From Bacteroidales bacterium (lineage in GTDB: Bacteria; Bacteroidota; Bacteroidia; Bacteroidales; FEN-979): a DNA stretch of 7,573 bases. This document shows, one piece after another, positions 1 to 6,997 of the stretch. The stretch covers positions 1-7,573 of the forward strand of contig JALNZC010000082.1 of the NCBI GenBank assembly GCA_023229525.1, written 5' to 3'. The notes under the pieces are model-generated. The model worked only from the letters and a program-made list of their open reading frames with translations. It was not told the origin of the DNA and ran no database searches. The position numbers and the translations under genes were made by a program. The stretch's first letter is position 1, and the number at the start of each line of letters is the position of its first letter.

Positions 1-17
1 TGTCATCCTTGTCATGG

Positions 18-40
18 CTTTGTGGTTTTATTCCACAAAG
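18..40. other. Stem-loop downstream of the PIN-like gene
   Basis: A perfect 8-bp inverted repeat (ctttgtgg / ccacaaag) encloses a 7-nt loop, 23 nt past the stop codon of the minus-strand PIN-like gene. The position suits a transcript-end hairpin. No T-tract follows it in the gene's direction, so it is not a standard intrinsic terminator. It could instead belong to a structured site that continues beyond the window edge. Confidence 0.4.
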
Positions 41-62
41 ATAATGTTTCTATACTAATTTG

Positions 63-692
63 TCAAGACACTAGTTTAAGAAATTCCAATTCAGCAATGG
101 TTAATGCATCAGTAAGTTTAAGTGTAGAAGTAAGCGATAACATTTCGTCAATGAGAGAAATGTTTTTATTGTTTTTTGTCGTAGTTCCTACCTGGTCTTG
201 AATATCGTTAAGAAATTTCTCATCATTAATATCTTTCAAAACAGCTTTTTCAATATTCTCAAGTTGTTTCCACAATTCGGGATAGTCCTTTGATAAAATT
301 CGTTTTTTTTCTTCCTTGTAACTTTTCACTTTATTCTCAATATCCCTTTGAAAGGCAATGAAGTCGGGAGCTATCCTATTCAATGGTTCAAAAAAATCTT
401 TTTTGATTACTGAAAGTCTGTTTCTCAAATACTCTTGCTCTACCTGTCTTGTTATGTAAATTCTATTGGCGTAAGTTTTAATTAACTGAATGAGTTTGTT
501 CTTTTCCGCTTGCGACATTCCGTAGTAATCAAGCAAAATATTCGTATCAAGCACAATTGGAAGGTCTCCTTCTAATTTGATGGCTGCTTCAATTCCATCA
601 GAGTATTTCTTTAAAGCTCGATTTGAAATATCAGCTGTCAACCTACCATTAGAACTAAAACAGAAGTCAGTGTTAATTATTATTTCGTCCAT
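63..692 (-). CDS. PIN-like domain protein (probable nuclease-type domain, apparently lacking the C-terminal acidic half)
   Basis: This 209-aa soluble protein has no signal peptide or membrane segment. Residues about 45-95 resemble the start of a PIN-like domain of the PIN_8 type: a hydrophobic strand leading to LDTN (Asp49, Asn51), then VEQEYLRNR with Glu87 in the usual second acidic position. Residues about 95-165 are highly charged and helical, as in the insert of longer PIN_8 proteins. PIN domains are metal-dependent ribonucleases that normally use three or four acidic residues. The late D-rich motif is not recognisable before the stop, so the protein is either a shortened member or inactive. 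The start at 692 is chosen because the nearest upstream ATG runs straight into a stop. The gene follows the attC-like structure (742-838) by 49 nt and could be a cassette gene. No partner antitoxin is visible. The family call is from motif recognition; the function is inferred. Confidence 0.7.
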   Translation of the reverse strand: MDEIIINTDFCFSSNGRLTADISNRALKKYSDGIEAAIKLEGDLPIVLDTNILLDYYGMSQAEKNKLIQLIKTYANRIYITRQVEQEYLRNRLSVIKKDFFEPLNRIAPDFIAFQRDIENKVKSYKEEKKRILSKDYPELWKQLENIEKAVLKDINDEKFLNDIQDQVGTTTKNNKNISLIDEMLSLTSTLKLTDALTIAELEFLKLVS

Positions 693-741
693 ATTATGTT
701 GTCATTTCATTTGTACACTATCAGTTCGGGTTGCGCTTAGA

Positions 742-838
742 GTTGCCGATAACGCCCGGTCGCTAAACGCATCAAAGGCAGAGCCTTTGAAGAGCAACAA
801 TACCTTGGTTTTGTTGCGGTTAGCGACATGTTAGCAAC
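742..838 (-). repeat. attC-like nested inverted-repeat structure between two cassette-like ORFs
   Basis: The site folds as nested stems. The outer stem is gttgc (742-746) with gcaac (834-838), and taac (750-753) with gtta (830-833), leaving a 3-nt bulge. An unpaired asymmetric segment follows (754-758 opposite 828-829). Next is a 12-bp stem, 759-770 with 816-827, with one a/g mismatch. Inside lie two hairpins: an 8-bp stem at 772-779/783-790, and a 7-bp stem at 794-800/811-817 that competes for 2 nt with the main stem. This resembles the R box, unpaired spacer, L box and variable terminal structure of integron attC sites. On the minus strand it begins GCTAACA and ends GGGCGTTAT, close to the attC style, but the GTTRRRY consensus is not met. 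It lies 11 nt past one ORF stop and 49 nt before the next start. A REP-like palindrome is the alternative. Confidence 0.5.
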
Positions 839-849
839 CGTAATATTAA

Positions 850-1024
850 TTATTTTATTAAAAATGTTGCACAATCATTCTTTTCCTTAGCCAATAGAAA
901 TTTGATTAATTCACTTCTGGTCATGATTTTTAAATTCATCTTGGAATCATAAATTCCTATTGCATCAAATTTTATATTTAGGGTATCATTTAAAGAACCG
1001 TTTAGGCAATTACCGATTTCAAGT
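850..1024 (-). pseudogene. 3' remnant of an unidentified ORF, truncated by the IS21 left end
   Basis: On the minus strand an open frame of 57 codons runs from the IS21 boundary to a TAA stop at 850-852. The peptide contains DAIGIYDSKMNLKIM and ends in SELIKFLLAKEKNDCATFLIK, which reads like real protein sequence. Upstream the frame meets a TGA at 1033-1035, inside the proposed IS end, and no start codon with a plausible N-terminus is present. This fits a C-terminal fragment cut by the IS insertion or a later deletion. It ends 11 nt before the attC-like structure, as expected of an integron cassette gene. I do not recognise the family. Confidence 0.5.
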
Positions 1025-1030
1025 TGAGTA

Positions 1031-1102
1031 TTTCACCCCATGCTGGGCCAATTATTTCGGATGATGTTGGGCCAGAGATTTCGGTCCATGTTGGGCCACT
1101 AA
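1031..1102 (+). repeat. Three 24-bp tandem repeats at the IS21 left end (probable IstA binding sites)
   Basis: Three units with an exact 24-bp period occupy 1031-1054, 1055-1078 and 1079-1102. Each contains tttc, then a variable stretch, then the core tgytgggcca at 1041, 1065 and 1089. A fourth, diverged copy out of register lies at 1158-1177 (ttccgg ... actgggcca). IS21-family elements are known to carry several terminal repeats that act as transposase binding sites, so this is the likely role. Confidence 0.8.
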
Positions 1103-1233
1103 ATTAGGGAGAGATAAGGTCAGGGAACGGGATAAAATCGGGTTATAAGACCTGACATTCCGGCAGAAACTGGGCCACTTTCCAAGAGCGGATTCGTAAC
1201 GGACAAACAGTACATTGCACAAAACGATGTACG
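1103..1233 (+). promoter_or_regulatory. istA leader region with an inverted repeat at the start codon
   Basis: This untranslated stretch lies between the terminal repeats and istA and holds the fourth diverged repeat (1158-1177). Just before the ATG is an inverted repeat, gtacat (1210-1215) and atgtac (1227-1232), with an 11-nt loop. No Shine-Dalgarno sequence precedes the ATG at 1234. The hairpin would place the start region beside a stem, which might damp transposase translation. No promoter consensus could be assigned. Confidence 0.3.
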
Positions 1234-2792
1234 ATGTCCCAGAAACCAATACCCATGTTACAGATCCGACGTATCCTTCAAATGCTTGTAAAAAACATCT
1301 CCCACCGACAGATTGCCCGGGCGATACACATGAGCCGCAATACGGTTGATGACTATGCAAAAAAGATTGACCAGACCGGCAAAAGCCTGAGTGATCTTAT
1401 TCGATTGAGTGACGGAGAGCTTTCCGACCTTTTATATAATGCCCATGCACCTCAGCATGAAAGTGACCGTCAGAAAGATCTCAAAGAACGCATGGAGCAT
1501 TTGCTTGCCGAATTCTCTCGTCGTCATGTAACCCGTTGGCTACTCTGGCAGGAGTACCGTGTGGAAATGCCGGATGGATATGGCTATACACAATTTTGTG
1601 AACGGCTCAACACACATCTTCAGCGCCAGGACATGGTCATGCATTTTGATCATATACCGGGGGCGTCCCTGCAATTTGATTTTGCCGGTGATGACCTTAT
1701 CTGGCTTCATACCCCAAGTGGGGTAATGAAGAAAAACCCGGTGATTGTTTTCGTGTTACCTTTTAGCGGGTACACGTATACTGAAGCGCTACCCTCATCG
1801 CAGCAACAGTATGTGTTTATGGACATGACCCATTGCATTGAATATTTTGGTGGTGTGCCCCAGAGCATGAAAAGTGACAACATGCGTCAATATGTTTTAA
1901 AGCCCGACCGGTATGAACCCGCCTTCACCGTGTTATGTGATCAATGGGCGGTACATTACGATACGGCTTTAATGGCTGCCAGGGTGAGAAAACCCAGAGA
2001 TAAACCATCGGTAGAGAATGGGGTCAATTGCAGCTACACACGCATCTATGCACCTATGCGCAACGAATCCTTCGAAGGGTTAACGGATGTCAATTACCGG
2101 ATGTTGGCCTTGCTGGATGAGCATAACCGGCAGCGGCTGCAAAAACGGCCCTATAGTCGGTGGGATCAGTTCACCCACCATGAAAAGCCCGTGTTAAAGT
2201 CCTTACCCTTGGAACCCTTTTCGATCCTTCACCAGACGAGAGCAAAAGTACAGGGGAACTATCATGTAGTTCTGGGTGAAGACATGCACCAATATAGCGT
2301 ACCTCCACAGTACTTTGGCAAAGAGACCACAGTGGTATATGACCTGATGGAAGTTGAAATCTTTCATGATTATCGTCGTATCGCTATTCATCACCGGGAC
2401 AGAACACCCTTGGGTATACTACCCTCGATGAACATATGCCTGCAAAACACAGTGAATATCTACAGACCAGGGGCTGGAATGCAGATTATTTTAGGAACCG
2501 TGCAGGGAATATCGGTGTCAATACGAAACTGGTTATTGAGCGTATTTTGTCTTCCCGATCCTTCGTTGAGCAAGCTTATAATAGTTGTCTTGGAGTGTTA
2601 CGGATGGCCGACAAATATGGCAATGACCGGATAGAAGCAGCCTGCAGCATGGCTGTGGTAAATAGTTGTGGCTCGTATACGATCATTCGCAATATCCTGA
2701 AGAAAAACCTGGACCAACAGCCACAACAAGAACCCCTGCTGTTTTCACTGCCACTTCATACGAATCTCAGAGGAGCAGAAGCCTATCGCTAA
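1234..2792 (+). pseudogene. istA: IS21 transposase IstA, frameshifted
   Basis: IstA is the DDE transposase of IS21 elements; it binds the terminal repeats and joins ends to target DNA with the help of IstB. Residues about 8-45 form a helix-turn-helix (HRQIARAIHMSRNTVDDY). The integrase-type core carries the catalytic triad Asp149 (LQFDFAGDD), Asp215 (MKSDN) and Glu261 (KPSVENGV). The first frame is good to about residue 392 (HHRDRTPLG), then turns to nonsense and stops at 2634. The proper C-terminus resumes one frame back at about 2412 as GYTTLDEHMPAKHSEYLQ and runs to TAA at 2790-2792. One nucleotide is therefore missing around 2410-2414. Repaired, the protein would be about 519 aa, normal for the family. 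No classical slippery heptamer is present, so a mutation, or a sequencing error, is likelier than programmed frameshifting. Confidence 0.9.
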
Positions 2793-2810
2793 ATCAACCC
2801 ATAAAAACCA

Positions 2811-3467
2811 ATGACGATGAACACACAAACCACCTTAGACCAATTACGAACCCTTAAACTATCTGGTATGGCACAAACCTATGAAGGGGTATTAAGCCTT
2901 CCGGTAAACGATCAACCCCCGGCCAACCACTTGATCGTACGGCTCACGGAAGCCGAGCTGCAGTCTCGTGTCCAAAAGAAAACTGAAGCTTACCTGAGAA
3001 TGAGTAAACTGCGCTATAATGCCTTGTTGGAACAGGTTTATTGTAACACCTCCAGGAATCTCACGGCAGATCAAATGATCACCGTAGCAGATTGCGGTTT
3101 TATAGATCGATCGGAGAACATCCTTATCACCGGAGCAACTGGTTGCGGAAAAAGTTTTCTGGCCTGTGCGATCGGCAGACAAACCTGCTCCCATGGCTAT
3201 AAAACCTTATACTTTGGCGTGTCCCGTTTCCTTGAAAAAATAGGACAGACAAAGCTGGACGGAACTTTTATTAAATGGTTAGACCAGGTCGAGAAAACAC
3301 ATCTGCTGATCATCGATGACTTTGGGTTACATCCACTGGATGGCATTGCAAGGCTCGCTTTTCTTCAGATACTCGAAGACCGATATGGACGAAAATCTAC
3401 CCTGATCACATCACAACTACCGGTTGCTTCCTGGTATGAGTATATTGGAGAATCGACTCTCGCCGAT
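2811..3467 (+). pseudogene. istB: IS21 helper ATPase IstB, N-terminal part (interrupted by the RIT element)
   Basis: IstB is the AAA+ ATPase, related to DnaC, that assists IstA in target selection and strand transfer. The 219 codons before the insertion include an N-terminal helical region (about 1-95), Walker A GATGCGKS (108-115), Walker B LLIIDDFG (165-172) and the sensor-like strand TLITSQLP (197-204). It begins 18 nt after istA, with no clear Shine-Dalgarno; a second ATG lies two codons in. After Ala-Asp at 3462-3467 the frame enters the inserted element and would add 13 foreign residues before a stop at 3509 (232 aa in all). The conserved C-terminal segment is found at 7020-7145, so the gene was intact before the insertion. 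Confidence 0.95.
3461..3467 (+). repeat. Left copy of the 7-bp junction direct repeat
   Basis: cgccgat here is repeated at 7019-7025. In istB it encodes the end of Leu plus Ala-Asp and occurs once in the reconstructed gene. It is therefore either a target duplication or the overlap region exchanged by tyrosine recombinases. Confidence 0.75.
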
Positions 3468-3496
3468 TATCCTCACTTTTCTATTATGCAAAGAAA
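3462..3496 (+). repeat. RIT left terminal inverted repeat
   Basis: This 35-bp repeat starts gccgattatcc and ends tattatgcaaagaaa. It matches the reverse complement of 6963-6997 at 34 of 35 positions; the single difference is c at 3481, opposite t. Unlike the right copy, it begins directly at the junction repeat. It contains the motif ttatgcaaa (3484-3492), which recurs at other points near both ends and is a candidate recombinase binding sequence. Confidence 0.92.
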
Positions 3497-3573
3497 AACT
3501 TATGCATAAACAGTAAACCAGATATTTACATAGATTTTCAATGTTGATTACTTCGCATAATATTTTAGCTCCA
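3497..3573. other. RIT left subterminal noncoding segment with motif repeats
   Basis: The segment lies between the left inverted repeat and the end of the third recombinase gene. It carries the palindrome ttatgcataa (3500-3509) and ttcgcataa (3552-3560), the reverse complement of ttatgcgaa. The same motif sits in the right end at 7010-7018. These look like extra binding sites for the element's recombinases, as in tyrosine-recombinase elements with arm sites. No terminator with a T-tract was identified for the operon. Confidence 0.4.
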
Positions 3574-4599
3574 CTATTTGACAATATTTTTCAGCATGGC
3601 AAGTAGATCATTATTTCCTTCCCAAACCGGTATTTCATCAGTTGTGATGTTTTTATAAGCATTCTTTACAGCTTCAAAAGTATATTTTGGATTCACTCTG
3701 GCATAGATTTCTGTTGTTAACACAGACTTATGGCCTAAAAAGTCTTTGATATGGATCAACTCAACTTTCGATTCTAACAATTCCATAGCCTTCGAGTGAC
3801 GCAATCCGTGGCAGCTAAGAGAGTCTGGTATTAATCCACTGTCCTTTTGTTTAGCCATACTTGCATATTTTCTCAGAATATTGTTCACCCCGTTTCGTGT
3901 CATCTTTTGTCCCTGATAATTCGGGAATAGTGGTTGTTGAGCCTTTTCTCTTTTAAAAAGTTCATACTGATCCATATACCGTTTTAATATTTGTACTTCT
4001 TTTTCGGGAAGAGGTATTGTCCTGCTCCTGTTTCCTTTTCCATGCAATATTACTCTGTAAGGCTTGCTTTCAAGGAACAATGAGGATGGGGTAAGATCCA
4101 ATATTTCCTGTACTCTTGCTGCACTTTCATATATGAGAGAAAGTAAAGTCAGGTCTCGTAGTCCTTTCCCTTTAACCACATTGGGTTGTTGTAGTAAAAG
4201 TTTGATACCATCAATTGTAAGATAGCTGATTGGTTTTCTCTCCGACTTTTTCACCGGTATAGATAATATTTGATGGTAGGTATGCAAAGCAGCAGGGTTC
4301 ATGTATTCAACATATTTGATAAACGAAGATATTGCAGCCAATCTCTGATTACGTGTAGCATCATTACATTTTCTATTACTCTGGAGCCAATTAAGGAACT
4401 CCACGACGACCTCTTTGTTTATGTCCTTTATTAATAATCTATTGATGTGTATCTTCTTGACTTCATGCATAAAATTGACAAGCAAGATAAAAGAGTAGCT
4501 GTAGGATTTTATCGTATTTTGGCTGACACCTCTCTCATTTGTTAAATAATTACAAAGGAAGCCGGAAATATATTTGGAAAAATCTGTAGGTTGTTTCAT
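3574..4599 (-). CDS. ritC: Tyrosine recombinase, third gene of the RIT trio
   Basis: The 341-aa protein is a site-specific recombinase of the phage integrase/XerCD family that cuts and rejoins DNA through a covalent phosphotyrosine. The N-terminal SAM-like core-binding domain spans about 8-105 (NYLTNERGVSQNTIKSY). The catalytic domain spans about 123-315, with Arg162 (ESAARVQEI), Lys188 (HGKGNRSR), His264-x-x-Arg267 (HGLRHS), His290 (LGHKS) and nucleophile Tyr299 (TEIYARVN), so all key residues are present. Its start overlaps the stop of the preceding gene as ATGA (4596-4599), which implies translational coupling; no strong Shine-Dalgarno was seen. RIT elements need three different recombinases, and this one is clearly distinct from its two neighbours. 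The symbol follows the RIT naming by gene order and is tentative. Confidence 0.9.
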   Translation of the reverse strand: MKQPTDFSKYISGFLCNYLTNERGVSQNTIKSYSYSFILLVNFMHEVKKIHINRLLIKDINKEVVVEFLNWLQSNRKCNDATRNQRLAAISSFIKYVEYMNPAALHTYHQILSIPVKKSERKPISYLTIDGIKLLLQQPNVVKGKGLRDLTLLSLIYESAARVQEILDLTPSSLFLESKPYRVILHGKGNRSRTIPLPEKEVQILKRYMDQYELFKREKAQQPLFPNYQGQKMTRNGVNNILRKYASMAKQKDSGLIPDSLSCHGLRHSKAMELLESKVELIHIKDFLGHKSVLTTEIYARVNPKYTFEAVKNAYKNITTDEIPVWEGNNDLLAMLKNIVK

Positions 4600-5600
4600 G
4601 GCTTCATGTTTTGAACGTTCTGATTACTGTCAGGAAGTACATCGATTAATATCCTATCTGCATCCTTTAATAAATCCGGATACATTTGTGCGGTTAACCT
4701 CACATACTGTTCGGTCGATTCAAGTGATTGATGCCCCAGATAAGTTGAGAGATACGGCCATGAACAATACAGGTCCATCCCTTCATCTGAAAGCTTTACA
4801 AACGAGTGACAGGCGAAGCTATGTCGGATATCGTGAACCCTTGGTCCATGCCGATTCCCTTCAAGCGGGATTCCTGCCCGATCAAGTGTTTTCCGAAACC
4901 AATTATAAATAGCACTATGTCTGCAGCAACATCCGTTCAGTGTCACAAAGAAAGGGTTGTCATCTTTGTCTATACCAATAATGGGAAGTTTGTTCCTTTG
5001 TTCCAAATAATCCTGACAAACATTTGCAAATGAATCCGTAAATGGCACTATCCTCTCTTTCTGGTTTTTTGTTTCTCTTAGGATAAGATATTTATCGGTT
5101 AGATTTATGTCCTTGTTTTTCAATGACAATGCTTCACCTATTCTAATACCGGTAGCATATAGCATTCTAAGTAAGCAAGGCATTACAAACATCGATGAAC
5201 CCATATCCTTAAGTCGTAATCTTAAATTATCACTTGCGTTAAACAAAGCATTCATTTCAATGTAAGTGAAAATGTGAGGGATAAAGTCTGTGCCCGGATA
5301 TTTGGGTAATTGAGGTATATATGACTTAACTCCAAGACCTCGCAGATAGTCAGAAAATTGATTTATGCAAACGACTTTCCCATACCTGGTCAGGTCCGAT
5401 TCATTATTAGTTCTAACCGACCATTTGTCTGCCAGTTCTTTGGAAAAGCCTATTGCTGTTTCTCCTTGTTCAATGATAAACTTGTCGAATAAGAAAAGGA
5501 TTCTTTCTCCTTCTTTGTATTTATACCCAAGACTTCGTTTTAAGTCTACAAAATCTTTAATATAAGGGGCATATATGCTCCAAAAAACTTTTCTATTCAT
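4596..5600 (-). CDS. ritB: Tyrosine recombinase, second gene of the RIT trio
   Basis: The 334-aa protein belongs to the integrase/XerCD family. The N-terminal DNA-binding domain covers about 8-95, including DFVDLKRSLGYKYKEGER. The catalytic domain covers about 110-310, with Arg153 (ATGIRIGEA), Lys178 (ETKNQKER), His256-x-x-Arg259 (HDIRHSFACH), His290 (YLGHQS) and nucleophile Tyr299 (TEQYVRL). Between the HxxR box and the second His, a stretch from about 264 to 282 (FVKLSDEGMDLYCSWP) is longer than usual and sets this subtype apart. The start at 5600 overlaps the end of the first gene by 8 nt. It has a good Shine-Dalgarno (GGAGGG about 8-10 nt upstream, within the first gene), unlike the other two. 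It presumably acts with its partners on the element's ends; division of labour cannot be read from sequence. Confidence 0.9.
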   Translation of the reverse strand: MNRKVFWSIYAPYIKDFVDLKRSLGYKYKEGERILFLFDKFIIEQGETAIGFSKELADKWSVRTNNESDLTRYGKVVCINQFSDYLRGLGVKSYIPQLPKYPGTDFIPHIFTYIEMNALFNASDNLRLRLKDMGSSMFVMPCLLRMLYATGIRIGEALSLKNKDINLTDKYLILRETKNQKERIVPFTDSFANVCQDYLEQRNKLPIIGIDKDDNPFFVTLNGCCCRHSAIYNWFRKTLDRAGIPLEGNRHGPRVHDIRHSFACHSFVKLSDEGMDLYCSWPYLSTYLGHQSLESTEQYVRLTAQMYPDLLKDADRILIDVLPDSNQNVQNMKP

Positions 5601-6846
5601 AGCAATTGCCCTCCTTCAATAACTGATAAAATAGAGGATTAACCATTGGTACATCCAAGGAACACTGCCTTAAAGATTCTGTATCAATACGGATATAGTG
5701 CCTGGTCGATTCCGTGTTTTTGTGTCCAAGAACTTCAGTTATGACAGGAAGAATTTGCTTGCTATTAAGCAGTTCTTTGACAAGGCTGTGACGAAGAACA
5801 TGTGCTCCGTGTTTTCTTCCTTTTAAATTCAAGCCTGCACTTAAAAAACGTCGGTGAGCCATCGTTGATATTGATCTTGAAGAAATAGGATAAAATGGAG
5901 ATACAGCAAGTATAAATATGTTTTTTTCGCCACATTGAGGCCTTCCGTACTGGATATAATCAAGTATGGCATTGCCAATTGCAGGTAAAAGTGGAAGTGT
6001 TTGATATTTCCCTGTCTTATACTGATTGAGTACTATGCTACTATTCTCCCAGTGTAGGTTTTCAAATTTTAACCGTGCAATATCAGATACTCTTAAACCT
6101 AATCGTGCTGCAATTATCAGTATTGCATAATCACGTTTCCCTACTGCTGTACCACGATCAATTGACTTTAACAACCGATCAATTTCTGCTTCGGTATAAT
6201 ATGATGGTAATTGGGATTGACAAACATAATTATCTTTTGGTATGACCAGCCCTAGGTTAACCGATAAAACCTTCTTGGTATAAAGATGGTTAAAGAAACC
6301 ACGCAAATCTAAAAGAGTATCATGTACGAGTGCCTTTTTATTTGAATCCAGGCTTCTAATAAAGTTTAGGATATGCATTTGTTCGATGTCATGGATGGTT
6401 GAAACGCCATTAGACAATAGCCAGAAATTGAAATTACTCAAATGGGTTTCAATCTTATCAATCGTCAGATTACTCCGCCTCAAGGACTTTTTAAATTCCA
6501 GAAAGTCTCTTATTACCATTCCTATTGGGCCATCAAGATGGATTATTTTATTCGTCTTATGGATAGTCCCCGTTGAAATAAATTCAGACAGAATAGATAT
6601 GGCTTTTTCGACATTTTTTTCATTTACAGATAAATCACTGTGTTTTCGTCCATTGTAAAGTTTAATGAGAAAATCATTGCATACGGCAGGACTAATGAAA
6701 TCAGTCATTTTTGATTCCATATACTCTTTGACATACAGCCATCTGGATCGATAATGACGAGTAGTAACATACTTGTACAAAAGTTTGTTTTTCAGAAAAT
6801 CCAGTGCTTTTGATGTTACATCAGAATAATCAAATTCGTTTTTCAT
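5593..6846 (-). CDS. ritA: Tyrosine recombinase, first gene of the RIT trio
   Basis: The 417-aa protein is the longest of the trio. Residues about 1-100 form an extra N-terminal helical region not found in minimal XerCD proteins. The core-binding domain follows at about 107-205 (VIRDFLEFKKSLRRSNLTIDK). The catalytic domain spans about 215-395, with Arg252 (RLGLRVSDIARL), Lys277 (NQYKTGK), His349-x-x-Arg352 (HVLRHSLVKELL), His375 (VLGHKN) and nucleophile Tyr384 (TRHYIRID). The set is complete, so the protein should be active. The gene leads the operon; the start at 6846 follows a leader with an inverted repeat (6856-6892) and no Shine-Dalgarno. Its TAG stop lies within the first codons of the second gene. 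The tyrosine recombinase call is secure; the symbol reflects gene order only. Confidence 0.9.
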   Translation of the reverse strand: MKNEFDYSDVTSKALDFLKNKLLYKYVTTRHYRSRWLYVKEYMESKMTDFISPAVCNDFLIKLYNGRKHSDLSVNEKNVEKAISILSEFISTGTIHKTNKIIHLDGPIGMVIRDFLEFKKSLRRSNLTIDKIETHLSNFNFWLLSNGVSTIHDIEQMHILNFIRSLDSNKKALVHDTLLDLRGFFNHLYTKKVLSVNLGLVIPKDNYVCQSQLPSYYTEAEIDRLLKSIDRGTAVGKRDYAILIIAARLGLRVSDIARLKFENLHWENSSIVLNQYKTGKYQTLPLLPAIGNAILDYIQYGRPQCGEKNIFILAVSPFYPISSRSISTMAHRRFLSAGLNLKGRKHGAHVLRHSLVKELLNSKQILPVITEVLGHKNTESTRHYIRIDTESLRQCSLDVPMVNPLFYQLLKEGNCYE

Positions 6847-6962
6847 AATTAATAAAGTTTAAATGGTGACGGCAAAATGCCTCCCTTAAACTAAATAATT
6901 ATGCTAACAAATCGGGATATTATTGACAAGTATATAGCTGATTATCAAACCAAGTAAGAATA
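6847..6962 (-). promoter_or_regulatory. RIT operon leader with inverted repeat
   Basis: This 116-nt noncoding segment must hold the promoter for the three recombinase genes. A stem pairs 6856-6862 (agtttaa) with 6886-6892 (ttaaact), and within it 6871-6874 (ggca) pairs with 6878-6881 (tgcc). The outer arm ends 10 nt before the ATG at 6846, so the structure could act as an operator or as a translational damper. Read on the minus strand, TTGTCA near 6932 with an A/T-rich stretch downstream is a possible sigma70-like pair, and isolated TTTG words occur. No convincing Bacteroides-type promoter was found. Confidence 0.35.
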
Positions 6963-6997
6963 TTTCTTTGCATAATAAAAAAGTGAGGATAATCGGC
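6963..6997 (-). repeat. RIT right terminal inverted repeat
   Basis: This is the 35-bp partner of 3462-3496, with one mismatch (6978). It does not reach the junction: 21 further bases (6998-7018) separate it from the cgccgat repeat, making the two ends of the element asymmetric. It contains tttgcataa (6967-6975), the inverse of the left-end motif. Confidence 0.92.

Noticed and set aside
577..834. Plus-strand open frame of 85 codons
   Set aside because: It lies antisense to the PIN-like gene start and runs through the nested inverted-repeat structure; no protein-family features and no ribosome site.
1018..1024. Target-site duplication for the IS21 element
   Set aside because: ttcaagt at the left flank does not match cttccaat at the right flank, and no shifted match of 4 or more bases in direct orientation was found.
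1031..1102. CRISPR array
   Set aside because: Only three 24-bp units in direct tandem, without spacers of constant length, and at an IS end.
1052..1360. Minus-strand open frame of 102 codons over the IS21 left end
   Set aside because: It crosses the tandem terminal repeats and the antisense of istA; its composition reflects the repeats.
2405..2414. Programmed -1 frameshift site in istA
   Set aside because: No slippery heptamer of the A AAA AAG type and no clear downstream structure; a simple base loss explains it better.
3468..3509. New functional C-terminus of IstB supplied by the element
   Set aside because: The 13 added residues come from the terminal inverted repeat and resemble no IstB end; the real end is at 7020-7145.
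4574..5033. Plus-strand open frames opposite the second recombinase gene
   Set aside because: They are antisense shadows of a gene with complete catalytic motifs.
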